The notes beneath the pieces were generated by a model. It made no database searches. It saw only the letters and a list, made by a program, of their open reading frames with translations, and was not told the DNA's origin. Both the position numbers and the translations under genes were made by a program. From Pedobacter ginsengisoli (GTDB lineage Bacteria > Bacteroidota > Bacteroidia > Sphingobacteriales > Sphingobacteriaceae), in NCBI RefSeq assembly GCF_002736205.1, contig NZ_CP024091.1, positions 1,922,001 through 1,986,000 of the forward strand: 64,000 bases of DNA, read 5' to 3'. Shown here piece by piece: positions 12,175 through 22,100 of this stretch. Within the stretch, counting starts at the first letter, position 1. Each line of letters starts with the position of its first letter.

Positions 12175-14139
12175 TTATTTATTCAAGGAATTAATCCAGT
12201 TGGCTATTTTTATACCGTCTTCTTTAGTAACCTGAGGCATCGGCGGCATTTCTGTCGCGTAACCTGGCCAGTTTTGAGGCTGAGGGTTGTGAATTAAAGA
12301 AAGAATCTTTTCTGCAGTATACTTACGTTTTGCAACATCAGCAAACGCAGGTCCGATTTGTCTTTTTGTCGGGTTATGACAAGCAGTACAAGTATAAGTT
12401 GTTAATAAGCCTTTAACCTGAGCATAAGTTGGAGCTGCCGCTTTAGCGCCACCCTCAACAGCTTTTGGTGCTGCAGCAGTAGTTTTAGCACCAGCTACCG
12501 GTTTTTTACCAGTTCCTTTTCCAGGAGCAGCATTAGCTACAGGAGCATTTGCTGAGTTTTTAGTACTTACATCGCTCATAGATAATTTCTCACCGTTTGG
12601 AATACTATTTAAAGTATAGTAAGCTATTGGATGAACTAAAGAATAGAAGTTTTCTTGTGAACGAACACCATCAATAGTAATGGTATGGATATAATACTGA
12701 CGAAGGTTATCAACAATAAGTCTTGCTCTTAAACCATCAGCCGATACTTTAACACCTTTAATTTTCAACTTTTCTTTGTTGATTGGAGGTGAACCATAAA
12801 CCGGGTGATATTTATATAAATAGCTTTCTACATCATATGAAGCTAAATCTTCTGCCGATTTTAAATCAACTGGTTTAGTAAATTCAATTTCAAAACCATC
12901 AGGCATTGCTCTAACAGCTTTCATCTCGAAAGGCACTTTATTGGTATAAACTAAACGCTCAAGGCCTTCGTTTGCATCACCTGCTGATCCCCAACCACGG
13001 TTGGTTTCTCCAACAAACAATGAATTATCAGTACCCCATGCCATTCTTAATACTCCTGAACGGAAACCGCTTCTGAACATGAATGAAGCACCTTGCTCTA
13101 CACCGTTTACAGTTTCAAAGAATACTCTCGAAATGATACTCATACCTTGGTCACCTACTAAAATCTGACCTTCAAAAGGACCAAAAGCTCCCTGAGGAAT
13201 TTTAACAGGCTCTGAAGTAGAGATACCAAGGATACCATAAGGCAACCATACAGAAGGCAATCTTAACTCAGGAAAATCTTTTTTCATTTCCCATAACATC
13301 TTGAAGTTTTCATTCACTCTGTTTTCAGGTTTTATAGCTCTTCCTTCAGCATTTCTTGTTCTTCTTTCGTCAATTTTAGAGTTAAAATACTCTGTGGTAA
13401 GTTTAACTGGCGAATCGGCTCTTCCAGTCCATCTTAATCCGGCAGGGTGACCTAAGAAATCTCCTTTGTTAACTTGCCAGATAGCACCAGAACCGAACCA
13501 GTCTCCCTGGTTATCAGTGTAATAAAGTTGTCCGTCTATTACGTTTGGACCAGCAGGAGAACGCTGACCTGTAGCCCAAGGCTGCATTTTACCATCTTCA
13601 GTAATGTTCATTGTCCAGCCACGCATTGGTACACGGCTTTCTCCGCGCCACCATTCCTCATCACCAAAAGCCACGTTTCCGGTAACAAAGAATGAACCGT
13701 CTTTAGCGATTTTTGGTCCGAAGCTGTACTCATGATAGTGACCGCTTAATGGCCATGCATAAATAGTTTCGTAAACATCAGCTTTACCATCCTGATTTTT
13801 ATCAATCAGTTTAGTTAACTCACCTCTTTGTGCACAATAAAGTGCGCCATCTTTGTAAGCCAAACCTAATATTTCGTGTAAGCCTGATGCAAACTTACGG
13901 AAGTAAGGGTTTTTACTTGTAGGATTTTCTACAATATAAACCTCACCTCTTCTGGTCGAGATACCAAGATCTCCATTTGGCAAAGTAACCAAACCACCAA
14001 CCTCTAAAATTGGTCCTTCGGGTATTCTTACCTTATTTATTTTGAAGAAATCTTCTTCTTTCGGAGTTTCCTGAGCAAACCCCGTTGTAAAACTAAAGCT
14101 TAAAGCCAGCATTGCCAGCATTTTAAAAGTGTATTTCAT
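12175..14139 (-). CDS. Secreted beta-propeller protein with C-terminal c-type cytochrome domain
   Basis: A 654-aa protein with a signal peptide (about 1-22). Residues about 30-400 form a six-bladed glucose/sorbosone-dehydrogenase-like propeller (GGLVTLPNGDLGIST, GLAYKDGALYCAQRGELTKLIDKNQDGKAD). A further domain spans about 400-530, an Ala/Pro/Lys-rich linker about 535-570, and then a single-haem c-type cytochrome with CTACH at 584-588 and a Met ligand candidate at 631 or 634 (EMPPM). It probably passes electrons from oxidation of a sugar-like substrate into the periplasmic respiratory chain. It follows the DUF1080 gene by 14 bp; in related genomes these modules can be one polypeptide, so the pair may work as a complex. 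Confidence 0.82.
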   Translation of the reverse strand: MKYTFKMLAMLALSFSFTTGFAQETPKEEDFFKINKVRIPEGPILEVGGLVTLPNGDLGISTRRGEVYIVENPTSKNPYFRKFASGLHEILGLAYKDGALYCAQRGELTKLIDKNQDGKADVYETIYAWPLSGHYHEYSFGPKIAKDGSFFVTGNVAFGDEEWWRGESRVPMRGWTMNITEDGKMQPWATGQRSPAGPNVIDGQLYYTDNQGDWFGSGAIWQVNKGDFLGHPAGLRWTGRADSPVKLTTEYFNSKIDERRTRNAEGRAIKPENRVNENFKMLWEMKKDFPELRLPSVWLPYGILGISTSEPVKIPQGAFGPFEGQILVGDQGMSIISRVFFETVNGVEQGASFMFRSGFRSGVLRMAWGTDNSLFVGETNRGWGSAGDANEGLERLVYTNKVPFEMKAVRAMPDGFEIEFTKPVDLKSAEDLASYDVESYLYKYHPVYGSPPINKEKLKIKGVKVSADGLRARLIVDNLRQYYIHTITIDGVRSQENFYSLVHPIAYYTLNSIPNGEKLSMSDVSTKNSANAPVANAAPGKGTGKKPVAGAKTTAAAPKAVEGGAKAAAPTYAQVKGLLTTYTCTACHNPTKRQIGPAFADVAKRKYTAEKILSLIHNPQPQNWPGYATEMPPMPQVTKEDGIKIANWINSLNK

Positions 14140-14153
14140 TATCTAACCCCTTT

Positions 14154-15590
14154 TTAAAATAAAATAGAATAATTTAACTTGCCACGAACAGGAACAACAA
14201 GTTGTTTTCTGCCGTTTACATCCCTGATAACAGGTTTGTCTTTGGTATCGTCAAATTTTAAATAAAAAGATTGTCCGTCTACAAGGTAAAGTCCTTTAGA
14301 AACCTCTTCTACGCTCGATGCATCAGCTATTAATGCATAGATGTTATCAACCGGAGTTTCAAGAATGATTTCTCTGCTTAGGCCCTGACCATTTTCAAGT
14401 GCTTTAATAGCATCCGAAACTTTAGTACCATAGATATTGTAATTAAACGTAGGACGTTCCTGATCATCTAAAGTATAGCCCTTAGTTTTAAAGCCTGTAC
14501 CGGTAGTATCAGTAAGCCATGCTCCCTGAGCATCAGTAAGTTTAGCTAAGGTAGGAACAGGTTTTTTAGTGAAAGCTGTTACACTGCCACGAGGACGCGA
14601 TGTACCGTTACCTCTGTCGTGCCACATTGGAGTTGCATCAACAAACTCACCATGCCATGCCTGGAACAAAGCACCGTTATCTAAATCATAACTAAAGTGA
14701 ACCTGTGTAGGGCTACCTACAGAGATAGCATGAACTACTTTAGGACCACCCGGAACATCAACAAAACTGCGGATGTTTGGTGTAGTAGTTACATCTATAT
14801 AAATAGGATCAGTATCGCTACCACCTCTTTGACCACCGTTTAACATTTCGGCAGGTAATTTTGAGGTTTTAATGTTTCTGAAAGCTACAGCTCCATGATC
14901 GCCTTGCAAACGTAAAGCACCTAAAGCCTTTTCTTTATCATTGGCACCTCTTGTTACGCCAAATAATTCTATATTATCGTGTATAAGTACTCCATTCAGT
15001 TCTATTCCTAAAATTCTTGCATTAGCTGTTTTGTTTCCTGATGCATCAAAGCGAGGTGCCTGGAATGCAATTTTAATGTGCTGCCATAAGCCAGGTGCTT
15101 TACTTGCATTCTGACGTGGTGCATAACCCTGGTAACCTTGCTGACCTTCTGGTTTTGAATCGTCCCAACGTTGGTAAATCCCGCCGTTGTTTGAAGATGT
15201 AGGTTTCAAGATGCCCCATGAATCTTCTAACTGAATTTCATAAACTCCCTGAAGATAAATTCCTGAGTTAGCTCCTTTTGCAAGCAAATAATCCAGTTCA
15301 AGAACAATGTCGCCATGTTCACCAATAGTTAAAAGGTCTGATCCATGATCTTTCTTAGAGGGTACATTTACCAGAATACCGGTACCTTTTGCTACGTTTA
15401 ATACGTTTACCTCATTCAAATTGGCAGTAACACCACCGGCAAGCGTCCAGGTCTTTCCCGGAGTTTTAAATGAAGAAAGATCTTTCAGATCAATTTCTGA
15501 CTGATCGGCAAGCTGCTGACCAGACACAAGGGCAGTTCCTAACAACCAGATAAAGGCGGTTGTTCCAAACCTTAAATAATTAAGCTTCAT
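14154..15590 (-). CDS. Secreted DUF1080 domain protein with additional C-terminal module
   Basis: A 478-aa exported protein (signal peptide about 1-24). Residues about 35-245 match DUF1080, with LELDYLLAKGANSGIYLQG and a FRNIKTSKLP ending strand. The C-terminal half (about 255-478) is a second all-beta module (KVVHAISVGSPTQVHFSYD, LDNGALFQAWHGEFVD) that I associate with large cytochrome/propeller proteins but cannot name. It is the first gene of a minus-strand unit with the propeller-cytochrome gene and faces the 630-bp divergent region holding the palindrome. Confidence 0.75.
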   Translation of the reverse strand: MKLNYLRFGTTAFIWLLGTALVSGQQLADQSEIDLKDLSSFKTPGKTWTLAGGVTANLNEVNVLNVAKGTGILVNVPSKKDHGSDLLTIGEHGDIVLELDYLLAKGANSGIYLQGVYEIQLEDSWGILKPTSSNNGGIYQRWDDSKPEGQQGYQGYAPRQNASKAPGLWQHIKIAFQAPRFDASGNKTANARILGIELNGVLIHDNIELFGVTRGANDKEKALGALRLQGDHGAVAFRNIKTSKLPAEMLNGGQRGGSDTDPIYIDVTTTPNIRSFVDVPGGPKVVHAISVGSPTQVHFSYDLDNGALFQAWHGEFVDATPMWHDRGNGTSRPRGSVTAFTKKPVPTLAKLTDAQGAWLTDTTGTGFKTKGYTLDDQERPTFNYNIYGTKVSDAIKALENGQGLSREIILETPVDNIYALIADASSVEEVSKGLYLVDGQSFYLKFDDTKDKPVIRDVNGRKQLVVPVRGKLNYSILF

Positions 15591-15936
15591 GTTGTGTTTT
15601 TTGGTTAAAAAAAATTAAATGTATATAATTTCATGTTGGTTTAAAAGGATTGCAAAATAATGATTTTGTTACAATAAACAATAACCCCTTAAAATCAATA
15701 AATAAGCCATTAAAGTTTTGCTAAAACTATTTATCAACATTTATTAGTAGTCATAAAAAAAGTATAGTTTTTAGAAAAACGTCATTTTTTGGAATTGTTG
15801 CTCAAACAATTTTGTAAGCACTTTTACTGAATTGTAAAATAAATTATTTAACAAGGTGTACTAATAACACTAACAACCGTGTGTGTTATTTACACTAAGA
15901 TGGGTTACAAACCTCATATTCACTATACCAAGTCCT

Positions 15937-16020
15937 CACATGGTTCACACATTCTACACACCAAATACACAAAAAGGTACCTGTTTGTGTATTTGGTGTG
16001 TAGAATGTGTGAACCATGTG
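15937..16020. repeat. 84-bp near-perfect palindrome
   Basis: Arms 15937-15973 and 15984-16020 are perfectly complementary over 37 bp (arm begins CACATGGTTCACACATTC). After one A-G mismatch (15974/15983), the centre AGGTACCT continues the symmetry. The whole element is therefore an 84-bp palindrome with a single mismatched pair. There is no T-tract, and no ORF is encoded. It could form a cruciform or a very long RNA hairpin. It may be a MITE-like or recombination-derived element. Confidence 0.95.
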
Positions 16021-16133
16021 TGAAGAAATGCTAATCTTGTGAAGAACCTGACCTACACTGTCACAATCCCGATACCATGCAGCTTAAAAACATTCCTTAA
16101 TTGGTACTAAATGGAGCGCTTTGCAAAAGCTTT

Positions 16134-16147
16134 GGAAATCGATTGCC
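16134..16147. promoter_or_regulatory. Probable LacI-type operator
   Basis: GGAAATCGATTGCC is a 14-bp dyad centred on CG with six of seven symmetric pairs. It lies just upstream of the -33-like element of the dehydrogenase-cytochrome gene and shares the core with the perfect palindrome at 19052-19067. Confidence 0.5.
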
Positions 16148-16156
16148 TAAATTTTA

Positions 16157-16186
16157 TTTGTTTTATGAAATATTCATTTATATTTA
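16157..16186 (+). promoter_or_regulatory. Putative promoter of the dehydrogenase-cytochrome gene
   Basis: TTTG at 16157-16160 and TATATTTA at 16179-16186, separated by 18 bp, match the Bacteroidota -33 TTTG and -7 TAnnTTTG boxes with one mismatch. The distance to the ATG (about 35 bp) is suitable. Confidence 0.45.
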
Positions 16187-16220
16187 GTCTTCGAAACAAC
16201 ACACAGTAATTAAACTTTTA

Positions 16221-18944
16221 ATGAAAACTTCTTTTGCATTGTTAATTTCTGGTATTGCGCTTGGCTTGCTTCCACCGCTAACCAGAACAAAAAAAACAGA
16301 AACTTTGCTGCTGAACAACCTTAAGCAGAGCAAGTTGAAACCAAAACTTAGCATTGACACACCAGACCAGAACAGGTTTGTTAAAGTTAGCCTTGTACAA
16401 GGGCAGCTTACTGAACCTACCGAATTAGCGGTATTGCCTAATTACGATATTTTGGTATCGCAGCGTCGTGGTGAATTTATGCTTTACAAGAACAGCACCA
16501 AGACGCTTAAGGAAGCAGGTAAGCTCGAAGTATATTCTAAAACATTAAATACCCCTGATGTAAATGCTGAAGAAGGATTATTAGGTATAGCACTTGACCC
16601 TAACTTTGCAAAAAACCAATATGTATATGCTTTTTATAGTCCGGTAAAACCTTCTGTTAACAGGTTATCGCGCTTTAAGCTGATAAATGATAAAATAAAC
16701 CTTGCTTCAGAAAAGGTTGTACTTGAGTTTTACTCTCAGCGCGAAATATGCTGCCATACCGGTGGTTCTATTGCTTTTGGTCCTGAAGGCTATCTATATG
16801 TATCAACAGGCGATAACTCCACTCCTTTTGATGCACCAAAATCTAAGTATGTAAACAATGGCTATGCACCGCTAGACAATCGTGAGGGATTTCAGCAGTA
16901 TGATGCCCGAAGATCTGCAGGTAACACCAACGACTTAAGAGGTAAAGTACTTAGAATTAAGGTTAACGAGGATGCTACTTATAGTATTCCTGATGGCAAC
17001 CTGTTCCCTAAAGGCCAGGAAAAAACCAAACCTGAGATTTATGTAATGGGAAACAGAAACCCCTACAGAATATCAGTAGATCAAAAAACAGGCTTCCTGT
17101 ATTGGGGCGAAGTTGGCCCGGATGCATCAAACGATGATGCTTTAAGAGGGCCAAGAGGTTATGACGAGGTAAATCAGGCCCGCAAAGCAGGATTTTTTGG
17201 ATGGCCTTTATTTATAGGTAACAACTATCCTTATAAAGCTTATGATTATACCGACGGTAAAAATGGTGAGGCATTTGACCCTAAAGCTGGTTTAAATAAC
17301 TCGCCTAACAATACTGGTTTATCTAGCCTTCCTCCGGCTAATCCGGCTTTTATATGGTATCCTTACGGAGAATCTAAAGAATTTCCTCAGGTTGGTGCAG
17401 GTGGCCGTACTGCAATGGCTGGCCCGGTTTATTATTCAAGACCAGGTGCTTCGCCATATCCTTCATATTATGATGGTAAATTGATTATTTACGAATGGAT
17501 CCGTGGATGGGTTAAAGCGGTAACTATGTCGCCAGCGGGAGATTATGTAAGTATGGAGCCGATGCTAAGTAACATTTCGTTAGCTGCACCTATTGATATG
17601 GAACTTGGTCCGGATAATAAATTATACATCCTTGAGTATGGTAAAGGATGGTTCTCTAAAAATCCTGATGCTGGTATTACCAGAATTGATTACATGGCCG
17701 GCAACAGACCTCCTGTTGTGAAAAACCTTGAAATTGAAAAAACAAGTGGCTTATTGCCATATAAACTTGTGGCTAAAGTAGATGTAACAGATCCAGATGG
17801 TGATGCTTTAACTTACGTATGGAACTTAGGAAAAGGCATCAAAAAAACTACAACAACACCTGAATTACAGCATACATTTACCAAATCTGGAGAATATGCA
17901 ATTAGTGTTCAGGTATTGGATAAAGATAAAGCTTCGTCAAAAAGCAATACTGTAACTGTTTACGCAGGAAATGAAGAGCCTAAGGTTGATATAGCTTTAA
18001 CAGGAAACAAGAGCTTCTATTTCCCAGGAAAACCAATTAATTATCAGGTATTGGTTTCTGATAAAGGTGCTGCTGTAAATAAAAGCAGAATCTATGTATC
18101 AAATACTTATACCGAAGGTTTGGATATGGCGGGAGCTAAACTGGGCCATCAGCAAGCTGCACAAACACTTGTGGGTAAAGCCATAATGCTTAAAGCAGAT
18201 TGCAGTACCTGCCATAAAATTTCTACAAAATCAATTGGCCCTGCATTTACGCAGGTATCTGCCAAATATCAGACAAAAGCCAAAGCTGCTGATTATATCA
18301 CTTCTAAAGTAATTAACGGTAGTAAAGGTGTTTGGGGCGAAGTTCCTATGCCTGCCCACCCTACTATGAAAGCTGCTGATGTTAAGGAAATTGCTGAATG
18401 GATCATGACTTTAAGTGCAAAATCTACAACTGGTCCTTCTTTACCTGCTACAGGTAAAATTGTGCCTCCGGCAGAAACCAATAAAGATAAATCTGTTTTA
18501 AATATTAAAGCAACTTACTCTGATTTAGGAGCTGCAGGCTTAAAACCTTTATCAAACACCAAGGTCCTTAATTTAAGAAGCAATGTTATAAATGCAGCCG
18601 ATATTAAAGATATATCTGATTTCGGACGTAAAGATGCCGATGGGGTTCAATCATTAATATTGCCTCAAAAAGCTGGCTGGATTAAATTAAAAGGTATTGA
18701 TTTAACTAATGTTGCTGCCTTTAACCTAAATCTGGAAAATGCAAATGCTGATTACAGCGCTGAAATCAGATTGGGTGGTAAAGATGGGCAGGTAATTGGA
18801 AAGCAAGGTTCAATTGCTTCAGGTGTAGCTATAAGCCCGGTAACTGATGGTAAATTCCATGATGTTTATATAGTGGTTAAAGCTGCTCATGAAGATGTAA
18901 AAGACAGACCTCTTTTAAAAACTGTAACAGTTAAGCCTATTTAA
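16221..18944 (+). CDS. PQQ-type sugar dehydrogenase propeller fused to PKD, cytochrome c and C-terminal beta domain
   Basis: A 907-aa exported multi-domain protein. Order: signal region (about 1-20); soluble glucose/sorbosone dehydrogenase propeller, about 50-490 (ELAVLPNYDILVSQRRGEF, GLLGIALDPNF, CCHTGGSIAFGPEGYLYVSTGD, RNPYRISVD); PKD domain, about 494-582 (DVTDPDGDALTYVWNLG); c-type cytochrome, about 640-730, with CSTCH at 661-665 and candidate Met ligand in VPMPAHP; and a C-terminal carbohydrate-binding-like beta domain, about 765-907. The fused haem domain would let substrate oxidation deliver electrons directly. It probably acts in the periplasm or at the cell surface on sugars. Whether PQQ is the cofactor is not shown by sequence alone. 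Confidence 0.85.
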   Translation: MKTSFALLISGIALGLLPPLTRTKKTETLLLNNLKQSKLKPKLSIDTPDQNRFVKVSLVQGQLTEPTELAVLPNYDILVSQRRGEFMLYKNSTKTLKEAGKLEVYSKTLNTPDVNAEEGLLGIALDPNFAKNQYVYAFYSPVKPSVNRLSRFKLINDKINLASEKVVLEFYSQREICCHTGGSIAFGPEGYLYVSTGDNSTPFDAPKSKYVNNGYAPLDNREGFQQYDARRSAGNTNDLRGKVLRIKVNEDATYSIPDGNLFPKGQEKTKPEIYVMGNRNPYRISVDQKTGFLYWGEVGPDASNDDALRGPRGYDEVNQARKAGFFGWPLFIGNNYPYKAYDYTDGKNGEAFDPKAGLNNSPNNTGLSSLPPANPAFIWYPYGESKEFPQVGAGGRTAMAGPVYYSRPGASPYPSYYDGKLIIYEWIRGWVKAVTMSPAGDYVSMEPMLSNISLAAPIDMELGPDNKLYILEYGKGWFSKNPDAGITRIDYMAGNRPPVVKNLEIEKTSGLLPYKLVAKVDVTDPDGDALTYVWNLGKGIKKTTTTPELQHTFTKSGEYAISVQVLDKDKASSKSNTVTVYAGNEEPKVDIALTGNKSFYFPGKPINYQVLVSDKGAAVNKSRIYVSNTYTEGLDMAGAKLGHQQAAQTLVGKAIMLKADCSTCHKISTKSIGPAFTQVSAKYQTKAKAADYITSKVINGSKGVWGEVPMPAHPTMKAADVKEIAEWIMTLSAKSTTGPSLPATGKIVPPAETNKDKSVLNIKATYSDLGAAGLKPLSNTKVLNLRSNVINAADIKDISDFGRKDADGVQSLILPQKAGWIKLKGIDLTNVAAFNLNLENANADYSAEIRLGGKDGQVIGKQGSIASGVAISPVTDGKFHDVYIVVKAAHEDVKDRPLLKTVTVKPI

Positions 18945-18973
18945 GGCGATAGTTATCGTTGGATGACTATTAC

Positions 18974-19012
18974 AAAAAAGGCTGTATCTTAATATGATAC
19001 AGCCTTTTTTTA
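18974..19012 (+). terminator. Intrinsic terminator
   Basis: A 15-bp perfect stem (18974-18988 with 18996-19010; core GGCTGTATC) with an A-run before it and seven Ts at its 3' side, 30 bp after the dehydrogenase-cytochrome stop codon. Confidence 0.92.
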
Positions 19013-19051
19013 TTGAAAAAACTTTGCTATTCTGATAATTAAATAAAACTT

Positions 19052-19067
19052 AAGCAATCGATTGCTT
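19052..19067. promoter_or_regulatory. Perfect 16-bp LacI-type operator palindrome
   Basis: AAGCAATCGATTGCTT is its own reverse complement over all 16 bases and has the central CG typical of LacI-family operators. It lies about 100 bp upstream of the 1032-aa propeller/HEAT/cytochrome gene. Its right half overlaps a weak -33-like TTGC at 19062-19065, 18 bp before a TAAATTCG -7-like box at 19084-19091. The cognate regulator is not in the window. Confidence 0.6.
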
Positions 19068-19167
19068 TATTGGATATTTTTTCTAAATTCGTTAACCAAA
19101 TATCCTGTGTTCTATTTAAACAGGCTAACCACTTGAAGAGAATAGATCGCTTTAAACCGTACAAAGA

Positions 19168-22100
19168 ATGGCTATTAATTTTACCAAAACCACCCTATTT
19201 GCTGCCAAGGTTGCATTAGTTTTGTTTCAACCTGTTCTATTATTTAAAACATGTAACCCGTCTGTAAGTGAACAGAAAGACCGCTTAAAGGTTCAAACTG
19301 ATACTCCTTTAACAGAAGCAACAAAACATTTGCCGGGTAACAGCCTGGCCGGTTTGCGCACATTTCCGGGTCTGCATGTTCAAACCATGGCAACTGAACC
19401 TACATTAATAAATCCGACCAATATTGACGTTGATGAAAAAGGCAGGGTTTGGGTTACTGAAGCCTACAATTACAGGTTTGAAATTAACAACAACAAACCT
19501 AAACCTGAAGGCGACAGGATTTTAATACTAGAAGATAAGGATGGCGATGGAGTTTTAGAAACCAGCAAAACATTTTATCAGGGAGCTGAAATTAATGCGC
19601 CATTAGGCATTTGTGTGTTGGGCAACAGGGTTATTGTTGCTCAAAGTCCTTATGTGTGGGCTTTTTACGATGACAATGGTGATGATAAGGCTGATCGTAA
19701 AGAAATCCTGTTTCAGGGAATCGGCGGTGAACAACATGACCATGGTGTACACACCTTTACTTTTGGCCCTGATGGAAAACTATATTTCAATTTCGGGAAT
19801 ATGGGGGAAACACTAAAGGATAAAAATAACAAAACGGTACTTGATCAGGATGGCGATGAGATTGGCCCTAAAAAATATAAAGAAGGTATGGTGTTCAGGT
19901 GTAATCCTGATGGGTCTAATGTGGAGGTTTTAGGACACAATTTTAGAAACCCTTTTGAGGTTGCGGTTGATAGTTACGGTACGGTTTGGCAAAGTGACAA
20001 TGATGATGACGGTAATAAAGGTGTGCGGATTAACTATGTAATGGAACACGGTAATTTTGGTTTTAAAGATGAAATGACTGGTGCATACTGGCCTGCAGAG
20101 CGTATTAATATGGAAGACTCTATCCCACTGCGCCATTGGCACTTAAATGATCCGGGTGTGGTTCCTAACCTTTTGCAAACAGGCTCCGGATCTCCGACAG
20201 GTATTTTGATTTATGAGGGCTCATTATTGCCTGCTCAATTCCACAATCAGATTATACATTCAGAACCTGGGCATAACGTAGTTAGATCATACCCTGTAAA
20301 GAAAAATGGCGCAGGCTATTCTGCAGAAATCATTAACATATTAAATAATGACAAAGACCAATGGTTTAGACCAGCAGATGTTTGTATAGCTCCGGATGGC
20401 TCTTTAATTATAGCAGACTGGTATGATCCCGGAGTTGGCGGGCACAGAGTTGGCGACCTTGAACGCGGGCGCATTTACAGGGTTGCTCCTAATGCTCTTG
20501 CATCAAAGTACTCTGTTCCGGTATTTAATTTTGAAACGCCTAATGGCGCTATTGCAGCCCTTCAGAATCCGAATTTAGCAGTGCGACGACATGCTTACCT
20601 GGCTTTGACGGAGATGGATAAAAAAGCGATTCCGGCTTTAAATAAATTATGGAAATCGTCGGCCAATCAGCGTATGAGAGCCAGGGCTTTATGGATTTTA
20701 TCTAAATCGTCTGATTCCAAGAAATATTTAGATGAGGCCATTAAGGATAAAAATCCTGACATCCGCATTACTGCTTTAAGAGCCGTAAAACAAACTAATT
20801 TAAATGTAACTGATTATGTGACGCAATTGGTAAATGATGCCAATATGGAGGTTTTAAGAGAGTGTGCTATAGCGCTTAGACATAATAAGACTGCAGAGGC
20901 TGCTGAACTTTGGGCCAAGCTGGCTACAAAACACAACGGAACTGACAGATGGTACCTTGAAGCCTTAGGTATTGGTGCAGATAGGCAATGGAATAGCTAT
21001 CTGGCAGCATATTTAAAGTTGGTAAACGATCCGTTATCAGGTGCTGGAGGTAAAGATATTATCTGGCGTTCCAGAACTTCACTAGCCCTACCCTTTTTAG
21101 AAAAATTAACATCTGACCAAAGCGTACCGTTAGCTAATAGGCTTAGATATTTCCGCGCATTTGACTTTATTGAGGATGGTGCAGACAGAACTAAAACTTT
21201 AATAGCTATGCTTGGTAAAAACACTGATCTTGCTACAACTTCTATTATACTTAGTTTAATGGATGCGAAAGAGGTTGCAAGTTCTCCTGTTTCTTTAAAT
21301 GCTTTGAAAAAGGTACTTGAATCAAAATCCCAAACACCGGAATACATTAATCTGATAACTAAATATCAAATTAAAACAGAAGGTGCCAAATTATTAGAAA
21401 TGGTAATTGCCAATGGAAGTAAGTCGGCCGGAGTTGATGCTGCACGCCTTTTAATTGAATTTAAAGATACTGAACGGATTAATGAGGTTATTAAAAGCAA
21501 GGATTTGAATAAAATAGCCCCGGTTTTTGAGGCTCTGGGTGCGGTGGGTAATAAAGAATCTATAAGTATACTTTCTGGCGCGGCAACCAGCACATCTTAT
21601 GATAAAGCATTACGCCAGAAAGCTGCTGAAATGCTGGGGAAAAGCCGAAACGGTGAAAAGAGAACTTTAGATTTACTGAAAAGCAAGGCTTTGTCTGATG
21701 ACTTGATTCCGTTTGCAGTAAAAGGCGTAAGCGGATCGGGTATTAAAGGATTATACGATGAAGCAAAAACCTATTTACCAGGCGCTAAAACAGACGAGGC
21801 AAAAAAGAACACCATGGTTAGCTTTAACGAGATCATTGCATTGAAAGGAAATGCATTGAAAGGAAAAGCAGTGTTTAACAAAGCTTGCTTTATATGCCAT
21901 AAAGCAAATGGACAAGGATTGGATTTTGGACCAAACTTGTCTGAAATTGGTGCAAAACTACCTAAAGAAGGTCTTTTTGATGCCATTGTAAGACCATCGG
22001 CCGGTGTAAGCTTTGGTTATGAAACTTCGCAATTGGATATGAAAGATGGTTCAACCCTGGTAGGTATTATTTCGAGCAGAACAGAATCTGATATTCAATT

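Larger units (their letters stand above)
15591..16220. other. Divergent intergenic region with long palindrome
   Basis: 630 bp without a convincing gene, between the divergent DUF1080 and dehydrogenase-cytochrome genes. It contains an 84-bp near-perfect palindrome (15937-16020), a LacI-like dyad (16134-16147) and a promoter-like pair (16157-16186). The left part (15600-15930) is AT-rich with no further element that I can support. Confidence 0.7.

Noticed and set aside
15937..16020. The palindrome as a bidirectional terminator
   Set aside because: It lies between divergent genes, so neither transcript would reach it, and there is no T-tract on either side.
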